A stretch of 5,069 bases of DNA from Thermofilaceae archaeon (GTDB lineage: Archaea > Thermoproteota > Thermoprotei > Thermofilales > Thermofilaceae): contig JALVKT010000066.1 of the NCBI GenBank assembly GCA_027027675.1, positions 1 through 5,069 of the forward strand, in the 5' to 3' direction. This document shows, one piece after another, positions 1 to 4,856 of the stretch. Position 1 is the stretch's first letter. Each line of letters begins with the position of its first letter. The translations under genes and the position numbers were made by a program. Under the pieces are notes generated by a model. The model searched no databases, was not told where the DNA came from, and saw nothing but the letters and a program-made list of their open reading frames with translations.

Positions 1-134
1 TAAGGCTTGTAAGGGAGGCTGTGGGGGAGGGGCGTCTCGTAGAGGCTGCGTCGCCCGGTGGAAAGAGGCTCTCCGTAGAGGCGGCGCTGGCATATATGAG
101 GTGGAGGAGCAGGCTCCCCGTGGTGACGAGATGA
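1..134 (+). CDS. 3' end of an unrecognised gene (partial, 5' end outside window)
   Basis: From base 3 the + strand is open for 43 codons and stops at TGA 132-134. The C-terminal peptide is basic and ends in RSRLPVVTR; I do not recognise a family. Two points favour a real gene. Its stop overlaps the ATG of the next gene in an ATGA arrangement (131-134), a classic sign of translational coupling. A GGTGA ribosome site (122-126) inside its end is well placed for that ATG. Codon use (AGG, CTC, GAG, GTA, GCG) matches the neighbours. Against it, a second + strand frame is also open to the left edge, so openness alone is weak evidence in such GC-rich DNA. A CATATAT stretch at 91-97 could instead be a promoter for the downstream gene, in which case this frame would be chance. 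Confidence 0.5.
   Translation, partial: RLVREAVGEGRLVEAASPGGKRLSVEAALAYMRWRSRLPVVTR
122..126 (+). promoter_or_regulatory. GGTGA ribosome binding site for the DUF3267 gene
   Basis: GGTGA matches the anti-Shine-Dalgarno 3' end of archaeal 16S rRNA and lies 4 bases before ATG 131. It decides the start: the GTG at 101, which would add 10 residues, has no comparable site. Confidence 0.6.
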
Positions 135-745
135 AGTGCTTCAAGAGCTACAGCGAAGTCGAAGCCGACGCGGCCGTCGTGTCGTGGCTCCTGTTCCTCT
201 ACGCGGCGGCCGTGCTGGGGTGGCAGGTAGGCTGGGGCGAGGAGTTCCTCGAGTACATGGCTGGAATGCTGGCCGTGATTCCCCTACATGAAGCGGTTCA
301 CGCGGCCGTTCTCCTAGCCTTCGGTTACAGGGTGGGGTTCGGCTTTGGCCGTGAAGGCGCGCTTCCAGTGGCGTATACTAGGCCCGCCCGGCCCGTGGAG
401 AGGGAGAAATACCTGGTGTTCGCCGCGGCCCCACTCGCGGCCATGCATCTGCTACTCGTTTGGAGCATCTTCGGGCCGCTTCCCGCGTGGGCAAGGGCCC
501 TCTACCTGTGGAACACGGCTGGCAGCAGCGGCGACGTCCTAGCCCTCCTCTCGACACTAAGGCTTCCCCCGGGGAGCATGGTCCGGGACAGGGGGCCGGG
601 CTTCGAGGAGTGCATGCCCGACCCCTTGCCTGGCGCGTGGAGGTGGGCGCTGTACGTGGCGGCAGCCGCGGCGACTGTGTACGTTTTAGCCCACGGCGTT
701 TTTCACTATGAAGTCGACTATGCGTTCAATCTCGCTCCTTATTAG
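131..745 (+). CDS. DUF3267-type membrane zinc metalloprotease-like protein
   Basis: This 204-residue integral membrane protein resembles the DUF3267 putative zincin peptidases. It has an HEAVH (HExxH) zinc-binding motif at residues 53-57 at the end of a hydrophobic segment. A second hydrophobic stretch (about 94-115, with FAAAPLA) follows. Then comes the family's asparagine plus glycine-aspartate element, NTAGSSGD at 128-135, whose Asp is a plausible third zinc ligand. The VRD...EECMPDP stretch (151-165) resembles the end of the family domain. Further helices are predicted near 14-30 and 172-190. By analogy it would cut substrates within or near the membrane, but the substrate is unknown. ATG 131 is preferred over GTG 101 because of the GGTGA site and the ATGA overlap with the frame upstream. 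Its last 60 bases overlap the end of convergent sufB. The family call is fairly sure; protease activity is inference. Confidence 0.82.
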   Translation: MKCFKSYSEVEADAAVVSWLLFLYAAAVLGWQVGWGEEFLEYMAGMLAVIPLHEAVHAAVLLAFGYRVGFGFGREGALPVAYTRPARPVEREKYLVFAAAPLAAMHLLLVWSIFGPLPAWARALYLWNTAGSSGDVLALLSTLRLPPGSMVRDRGPGFEECMPDPLPGAWRWALYVAAAAATVYVLAHGVFHYEVDYAFNLAPY

Positions 746-1903
746 GGGCGGTAGGCCCGGCTCCTCCACGCTCAGGAAGCCCCTGAGCAGTAGGGCCCTC
801 GCCTCCTCCTCGGTGAAGCCCTTCGCCTCAAGGTAGGCGATGTTTTCCTCGGAGAGGCTCCCGATCGCCGCCTCATGCGTCAGCTCGGCTCCCGGCGCCA
901 GCGAGGATATTATGGGGACGGAGTCGACGCGGGACGCGTCGTCGAGGAGCAGGCCGAGGCACTCTATGTGGCCCCTCGTGCCCCCAGTCTTGGCGTCTAT
1001 CTCGTTCCTCGCGACCACGGTTGACCCCTCCCTCGCCATGACCCTCGACACCATCTCCGCGGCGGCCCCCTCGCCCTCCAGCACGGCGCGGCCGCCGAGG
1101 TCGTATACGCCGCCGGCCTCCGCCGATACTATGCTTGTAAGCTTCGCGTAGGCGCCGCGCGCCAATCTGACCTGGGGGTAGCTCTGGATACTGGCCACGG
1201 GGCTGTAGACGGCGTAGTAGCTGTGGTACTCGCCGCCCTCCTCCACCCTGACAGCGGTGCGGGGCCTCACGTGGACGCCCGGGGCCCAGCTGTGGAGCAT
1301 CGTGTAGCCGAGCTTGGCGCCCGGCGCCACGTAGAACTCTGATATGCCTATGTGTAGGCCGCCTTTGACGCCGTGGGGAACCATGCATCCCGTTGTTACG
1401 TGGGCCTCCGCGCCCTCGTCAACGTAGACAATGTTGTGGGTGAACTGTACCTCCCCTCCCGTGAAGAGGCTGAGGCAGGTGTATATTGGCTGCTCCACCC
1501 TTACGCCGGGGGGCACGTAGACGTAGTAGCCGAGCTCGCCGCCGTAGAGGTAGGCGGCCGCGGTGTACTTGTCCTTGTCCGGGGGTACGAGGCTCCACGC
1601 TATCCTGCGGGCCCTCTCGTCCTCCTTGAGGGCTATGCGGAGCGGCTTGACGACTACGCCCATCTTGGCCAGGGTGGCCTCCATCATCTTGTAGAAGGCC
1701 GTCTCGCCGGCCTGGAAGTAGCTTATGCTCCCAGGGTTTAGGCCCACCTTGCGCTGGGCCTCCGCGAGGAGGCTCGCGTCGGGGTCTCCCACGGCTACCC
1801 GCGGCTTCTCAAGCCTGAACTGTGTAAGGTCTACGTCTGGGCCGTACTCCGCCTTCTTGGAGAGGGCCTCCCTAACCCTCTCCCTAGCTACTGCCTCCAC
1901 CAT
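686..1903 (-). CDS. sufB: Fe-S cluster assembly scaffold SufB (SmsB-type)
   Basis: This is the scaffold of the SUF-type Fe-S assembly complex, which works with the ATPase SufC in the cytoplasm. The 405-residue protein has an N-terminal helical part (about 1-100) with a YGPDVDL segment. A PPDKDKYTA element (about 107-115) and VPPGVRVEQP (about 130-139) lead into the beta-helix core. The C-terminal core carries GHIEC at 311-315, where Cys315 aligns by eye with the catalytic Cys405 of E. coli SufB. LTHEAAIG at 341-348 places His343 and Glu344 at the E. coli His433/Glu434 site. The E-E-A-x-x-L-x-x-RGFL ending is the SufC-contact region. It resembles archaeal two-gene-system SufB more than SufD. 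ATG 1903 is preferred because GGTGA (1909-1913) lies 5 bases upstream; GTG 1912 and GTG 1900 are alternatives. It overlaps the end of sufC by 20 bases, implying coupled translation. No U-rich terminator is visible after the stop. Confidence 0.93.
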   Translation of the reverse strand: MVEAVARERVREALSKKAEYGPDVDLTQFRLEKPRVAVGDPDASLLAEAQRKVGLNPGSISYFQAGETAFYKMMEATLAKMGVVVKPLRIALKEDERARRIAWSLVPPDKDKYTAAAYLYGGELGYYVYVPPGVRVEQPIYTCLSLFTGGEVQFTHNIVYVDEGAEAHVTTGCMVPHGVKGGLHIGISEFYVAPGAKLGYTMLHSWAPGVHVRPRTAVRVEEGGEYHSYYAVYSPVASIQSYPQVRLARGAYAKLTSIVSAEAGGVYDLGGRAVLEGEGAAAEMVSRVMAREGSTVVARNEIDAKTGGTRGHIECLGLLLDDASRVDSVPIISSLAPGAELTHEAAIGSLSEENIAYLEAKGFTEEEARALLLRGFLSVEEPGLPPLIRSEIERIVDFIVKNAVG

Positions 1904-2606
1904 CCACCTCACCGAAGCCGTACTCCCTTATCCTCTCCAGCATTTCCCGCGCCGGCCCACTCGCCTTCACGACGCCGTCGAGGAGTATGTGGGCCTCCCC
2001 GTCCAGCCTCTCCGCGAGGAAGCTCGTATGAGTCACGACGAGCACGGCGGCGCCCCTCCGCGCCAGCCTCTCTATCGCTGAAGCCACTATCCCGACGCTT
2101 TCGAGGTCTACGCCGCTGTCCGGCTCGTCGAGCATCGCGGCCCTCGGCTTCTGGAGGAGTGTGACGGCGAGCTCGGCGCGCTTCCTCTCGCCTCCGCTGA
2201 AGCCCCTGAAGGCCTCCCTGTCAAGGAGGCCGTCGAGCCTGAGGAGCTCCACCACTCCCCCCATCATGTCTGTAGTGCCGTGCCTCTCGGCAACCTTTTC
2301 GAGTAGGGTGGAGAGCTTTAGGCCGCGGAACTCTGGGGGTATCTGGAAGGCTAGCGCGAGGCCCCTCATGGCCCTCTCCCAGGGCGGGAGAAGCGTGACC
2401 TCGTGCTCTCCCAGGAAGACCCTGCCGTCCGTGACCTGGACGTGGGGGAGCCCCATGATGGCCGAGAGTAGCGTGGTCTTGCCGGCGGCGTTGGGGCCGA
2501 GCAGGAGGTGTACCTCGCCGGCCGGCACCTCCAGGTCTACGCCGTGCAGCACCTCGCGCCCGGCTACTGAGGCGCGTAGGCCCTCCACTTTGAGCAACGC
2601 GTGCAC
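1884..2606 (-). CDS. sufC: Fe-S cluster assembly ATPase SufC (SmsC-type)
   Basis: This 240-residue ABC-type ATPase powers conformational change of the SufB scaffold; it is cytoplasmic and not a transporter subunit. All nucleotide-binding elements are present. Walker A is GPNAAGKTT (37-45), with Ala-Ala where Gly-Ser is usual, and the Q-loop Gln is residue 88 (AFQIPPEF). The signature is FSGGERKRAEL (136-146), Walker B is AAMLDEPDSGVD (156-167) with catalytic Glu161, and the switch His is residue 193. The EPDSG-D form of the D-loop and the C-terminal EYGFGE separate SufC from transporter ATPases. Length is normal for the family. GTG 2606 lies about 26 bp from the centre of an AT-rich box, as expected for a leaderless message. 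The alternative start is TTG 2597, which gives the typical SufC opening MLKVEGL and has GGTG 6 bases upstream. It lies 33 bp downstream of the transporter gene and may also be read through from it. Confidence 0.95.
   Translation of the reverse strand: MHALLKVEGLRASVAGREVLHGVDLEVPAGEVHLLLGPNAAGKTTLLSAIMGLPHVQVTDGRVFLGEHEVTLLPPWERAMRGLALAFQIPPEFRGLKLSTLLEKVAERHGTTDMMGGVVELLRLDGLLDREAFRGFSGGERKRAELAVTLLQKPRAAMLDEPDSGVDLESVGIVASAIERLARRGAAVLVVTHTSFLAERLDGEAHILLDGVVKASGPAREMLERIREYGFGEVDGGGSS
1909..1913 (-). promoter_or_regulatory. GGTGA ribosome binding site for sufB inside the end of sufC
   Basis: On the minus strand GGTGA lies 5 bases before ATG 1903, within the last codons of sufC. It supports the ATG over GTG 1912, which overlaps the site itself. 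It indicates that sufB is translated from a sufC-sufB messenger. Confidence 0.6.
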
Positions 2607-2623
2607 CTAGACGTGTATGACGG

Positions 2624-2637
2624 TTACATATGTAAAA
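2624..2637 (-). promoter_or_regulatory. Putative sufCB promoter with a perfect 12-bp palindrome
   Basis: On the minus strand CTTTTACATAT (2638-2628) resembles an archaeal box A (TATA) element. Its centre lies about 26 bp before GTG 2606, the spacing expected if transcription starts at or beside that codon. A perfect palindrome, TTACATATGTAA (2624-2635), overlaps the box and would be a natural operator, since a bound repressor would block TBP. The site occupies most of the 33-bp gap between the transporter stop and sufC. The call rests on spacing and symmetry only. Confidence 0.5.
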
Positions 2638-2639
2638 GA

Positions 2640-3851
2640 TTAGCGCCTCCTGGCCTTGACCGTGGCCAGTGGGAGCCGGGGCTTCACGGCTATCCTCGGC
2701 TTCACGCTGGCCAGGCTGGGCTCGTGGGAGAGCAGCTTCTGGATGGCCAGGGTGGCTGTGGCGGCGGCAGCCGCGCTTATGAGGAAGAGGAGCCTCGGTG
2801 TGAACACGTCGGCTATGAAGCTTGCGGCTATGCCGAGGAGGCTTCCATAGATTGTGGTGAGGAGGCTCTCTGTGGCGAAGAAGGTGGCGCGCTCCGTCTC
2901 GTCGCTTATGTCCATGAGGGCCTTCCTATAGGCGACCCAGAAGGCCGGCCACACGGGGACAGCCAGTATGGCCGCGAAGACGTAGGGGTTGGGTGCGAGG
3001 AAGTAGCCCGTGTAGAGGGCTGTCCAGCCGAGGCCTGCGAGGGTGAACATCTGTCTCACGCTGAACTTGTCGGCGAGCCTCCCGTAAAGGTAGGATGAGA
3101 GCCCCGTCACCGTGTTGACAGCCGCTACCGTGCTCCACAGCTGGGGCGTCCCTCCGAGGTACTTGAGGAAGTAGACGGAGATTATGCCGCCTCCAAGGGC
3201 GCTGGGCAGCGTTATGAGAAGCCTCGAGGCGTAGAGGTTCCAGAACCTCCTGGGTATGCTCGGCTTCTGCACGAGAGCCTTGAAGGTGAGCGGCCTGCTC
3301 GGCTCCCTCTCCTCCCTTATCGACGCTATTATCGCCAGGGGCACGAGGTTGAGGAGGGCCACTATCCTGAGCACGGTGCGGAAGCCCAGCTCCGCGTAGA
3401 GGTAGCCGGAGAGCAGGTTGCCCATGAAGCTCCCCGCGAGGCCTAGCACGTCGAATAGGCCGAGGCTCCTTCCCCTCTTCTTCTTGAAGGTCTTCGCGAA
3501 GAGTGCTGAGAAGCTTGCGCCGCCGGCGCTGCCCGTCACGGCTCCGAGGAGCCTGATGGCGAGGAGCTGGTCGAAGCTCGTCGCAAAGGAGAGGGCGAGC
3601 GTCGCCGCTATCCCCGTGGCTGAGGAGAGGACTATGAACCATTTACGGAGCCCCTTGGAGTCGGATATGCGGGCCCACACGAGGCCCAGGATGACGGAGA
3701 GGATCATGGGCGCGTAGTTGACGATGCCCATGAGGAAGAAGCTTCCACCCACTACCTCGTAGAAGTAGACGGCCATGAAGGGGGCCGCTAGGCTCCCCGA
3801 GAGGCTGGCCACCAGGTTGTACGTGAGCAGCTTGTTGTTTTCCCTATACAT
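2640..3851 (-). CDS. Major facilitator superfamily (MFS) transporter, 12 helices
   Basis: A 403-residue polytopic membrane protein with the two-times-six-helix plan of MFS secondary transporters; the substrate cannot be told from the sequence. Helices are predicted near residues 9-31, 38-60, 72-92, 97-118, 130-155 and 158-178. A charged central loop (179-202) follows, then helices near 205-230, 238-258, 269-287, 290-309, 325-349 and 353-373. The loop between helices 2 and 3 holds an MFS motif A variant, ISDSKGLRKW (62-71, Asp64). The loop between helices 8 and 9 holds the second-half copy YGRLADKFSVRQM (256-268). A basic loop KKKRGR follows helix 4. The C-terminal tail (about 374-403) is Arg/Lys-rich with repeated VKPR-like units. 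ATG 3851 is chosen; GTG 3854 directly before it is possible. Both lie just after the start site predicted from a strong box A. The gene lies upstream of sufCB in the same direction, so partial co-transcription is plausible. A role in export or uptake of any particular compound would be a guess. Confidence 0.88.
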   Translation of the reverse strand: MYRENNKLLTYNLVASLSGSLAAPFMAVYFYEVVGGSFFLMGIVNYAPMILSVILGLVWARISDSKGLRKWFIVLSSATGIAATLALSFATSFDQLLAIRLLGAVTGSAGGASFSALFAKTFKKKRGRSLGLFDVLGLAGSFMGNLLSGYLYAELGFRTVLRIVALLNLVPLAIIASIREEREPSRPLTFKALVQKPSIPRRFWNLYASRLLITLPSALGGGIISVYFLKYLGGTPQLWSTVAAVNTVTGLSSYLYGRLADKFSVRQMFTLAGLGWTALYTGYFLAPNPYVFAAILAVPVWPAFWVAYRKALMDISDETERATFFATESLLTTIYGSLLGIAASFIADVFTPRLLFLISAAAAATATLAIQKLLSHEPSLASVKPRIAVKPRLPLATVKARRR

Positions 3852-3878
3852 CACGGTGGACGGACACGGGGCGGTGCG

Positions 3879-3888
3879 TATTTAAAAA
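3879..3888 (-). promoter_or_regulatory. Box A (TATA) promoter of the MFS transporter gene
   Basis: The minus-strand sequence TTTTTAAATA, within a longer A/T run (3881-3895), fits the crenarchaeal box A. Its centre near 3883 predicts a transcription start near 3857, only 3 to 6 bases before GTG 3854 / ATG 3851. The message would therefore be essentially leaderless. No Shine-Dalgarno sequence precedes the start, which agrees with this. Confidence 0.65.
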
Positions 3889-3919
3889 TTTTTTAACGGC
3901 TCGGTGTACCTTCCCCGCA

Positions 3920-3942
3920 GGGGGGAGGGGAGGGGCTGGGGG
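3920..3942 (+). other. G-quadruplex-type G tract in the divergent promoter region
   Basis: The + strand has four runs of G with lengths 6, 4, 4 and 5, separated by A, A and CT, so the possible loops are 1, 1 and 2 bases. This satisfies even strict four-tetrad quadruplex rules, and a further GG follows at 3944. The complementary minus strand is an equally regular C tract able to form an i-motif. Just upstream, CCCC (3913-3916), GCA and the first G run can form a small competing hairpin. It lies about 30 bp upstream of the transporter's box A, outside any called gene. Confidence 0.75.
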
Positions 3943-3951
3943 AGGAAGAGT

Positions 3952-3981
3952 AACATTAAGGCTTACTTGTAAGTTAATGTT
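3952..3981. repeat. Imperfect 30-bp dyad (operator-like inverted repeat)
   Basis: Outer arms AACATTAA (3952-3959) and TTAATGTT (3974-3981) enclose inner arms CTTAC (3962-3966) and GTAAG (3969-3973) around a TT centre. The only asymmetry is an extra GG at 3960-3961. Thirteen paired bases per side is far more than expected by chance over 30 bp. It lies between the two divergent genes, so it could be an operator for either or both, or a stem-loop if transcribed. It is followed by an overlapping 8-bp palindrome GTTTAAAC (3979-3986). Confidence 0.6.
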
Positions 3982-4034
3982 TAAACGCATATTCCCTTTC
4001 AGGCCGCATAGGTTAGTGTTTTGGAAAAACCCGG

Positions 4035-4045
4035 GTAACATTAAA
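4035..4045 (+). promoter_or_regulatory. Putative promoter of the + strand membrane protein gene
   Basis: GTAACATTAAA includes a weak box A (ATTAAA). Its centre near 4043 lies about 27 bp before GTG 4071, matching a leaderless transcript. The first ten bases repeat exactly the sequence at 3950-3959, the left arm of the nearby dyad, so this may be a regulator site overlapping the promoter. The box is a poor match to the TTTWWA consensus, hence the modest confidence. Confidence 0.4.
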
Positions 4046-4070
4046 GCAGCACTCCACGCTTGAAAATACC

Positions 4071-4835
4071 GTGGAGGAACTAAGACACCTGTGCAGCAGC
4101 AGGCTGCTCTGCCACACCACCGTGCTCTCGGCAACCGCGGTAGCGGCAGTGCTAGGCCTCTGGCTAGCGAAGCTGCACCCCATACTGCTCCCCCTGCTGC
4201 CAACCCTGGCCGCGTACCCGGCCTACCTGTGGCTCGTAAAGGAGAAGAGGCTCCTGGAGGCGTCGGCCCTGATACTGGAGTGGGCGCTCATACTCTCGCT
4301 CGCCGTGATAGGCGCTACGCTCCAGTACGGCACGCAGCTCGGCCCCCTCGTGATCAAGGGGGAGCCGTACAGGAAGGAGATGTTCGCATGGGTGGCGACC
4401 GGCAGGGGCGCCGAGGGCGACATAAACATATTCCTGGTGCCCAAGATCAGGGAGCTAGTCATATTCAGCGTGGCAGCCTTCGCCACGCTCGGCTTCGCAG
4501 CCCTCCTCATGGGCGCAGTGCTCCTAGACTACATGAACTACTACGTGGGCAACCTTATACTGGCCGCGAAGCCGGGCGCCGCCCTGCAGGTTGCACTGCT
4601 CGCCTGGCCCATCTACGCCATACTCCGCGTCCCAGGATACGTCTTCCTCGCAACGGCGCTCACGCGCATAGCCCTTGTGGCGCTGAAGGAGCACAGGTTC
4701 TCGCTGGAGCCCGAGACGAAGAAGCTGCTCCTCTACGCAGCCATACTCATAGCCCTAGACTTCGCCTTGAAGGCGACGGTCGCGAACGCCTTCTACCAGC
4801 CTACGCTGAAAAGCCTGACAAAAATAGGCGGATAA
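4071..4835 (+). CDS. Polytopic membrane protein of unknown function
   Basis: I do not recognise this 254-residue protein. About six membrane helices are predicted, near residues 14-34, 36-56, 64-84, 127-152, 170-203 (long, perhaps two short helices broken by Pro180 and Pro188) and 218-238. A polar segment of about 42 residues (85-126) lies between helices 3 and 4 and includes GEPYRKEMFAW and a GRGAEGD stretch. Helix 4 leads into LLDYMNYYVGN (151-161), with several aromatic and polar residues. The region 128-203 recalls, only loosely, the SpoIIM/DUF95 membrane family; I would not transfer that name. No transporter, protease or redox motif is seen. Start GTG 4071 has no Shine-Dalgarno sequence but lies about 27 bp from a weak box A, so leaderless translation is likely. 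It is divergent from the MFS gene and ends 21 bp before the convergent NifX-like gene. Confidence 0.8.
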   Translation: MEELRHLCSSRLLCHTTVLSATAVAAVLGLWLAKLHPILLPLLPTLAAYPAYLWLVKEKRLLEASALILEWALILSLAVIGATLQYGTQLGPLVIKGEPYRKEMFAWVATGRGAEGDINIFLVPKIRELVIFSVAAFATLGFAALLMGAVLLDYMNYYVGNLILAAKPGAALQVALLAWPIYAILRVPGYVFLATALTRIALVALKEHRFSLEPETKKLLLYAAILIALDFALKATVANAFYQPTLKSLTKIGG

Positions 4836-4847
4836 AAAAGCTTTTTT
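4834..4847. terminator. Bidirectional terminator-like palindrome A6GCT6
   Basis: AAAAAAGCTTTTTT is a perfect 14-bp palindrome starting inside the TAA of the upstream gene and ending 9 bp before the stop of the convergent gene. Each strand presents a run of six T just past its gene's stop. Archaeal RNA polymerase typically terminates at such T runs, so one element can serve both genes. Confidence 0.65.
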
Positions 4848-4856
4848 CCCTCGCAT

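Noticed and set aside
1..13. Likeness between bases 1-13 (TAAGGCTTGTAAG) and the dyad at 3957-3973.
   Set aside because: The left copy lies in probable coding sequence at the window edge and lacks the symmetric arms; too short to be called a repeat.
1373..1741. + strand frame of 122 codons opposite sufB.
   Set aside because: It lies antisense to conserved SufB sequence, has no upstream signals and no recognisable domain.
2675..2712. GGCTTCACG repeated twice near the end of the MFS gene.
   Set aside because: It simply encodes the repeated VKPR units of the basic tail and is not a DNA repeat family.
2926..3642. Long minus-strand frame inside the MFS gene.
   Set aside because: It is very rich in Arg, Pro, Gly and His and overlaps a clear 12-helix transporter frame; a shadow.
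3977..4063. A 28-codon + strand reading frame (starts MFKRIFPFRP) just before the membrane protein gene.
   Set aside because: It has no ribosome site, is not well spaced from a box A, and runs straight through the promoter predicted for the next gene. This length arises by chance.
3844..4203. Long minus-strand frame across the divergent region.
   Set aside because: It runs through the MFS promoter, the G tract and the start of the membrane protein; its Pro/Ala/Arg-rich peptide is what a GC-rich antisense frame gives.
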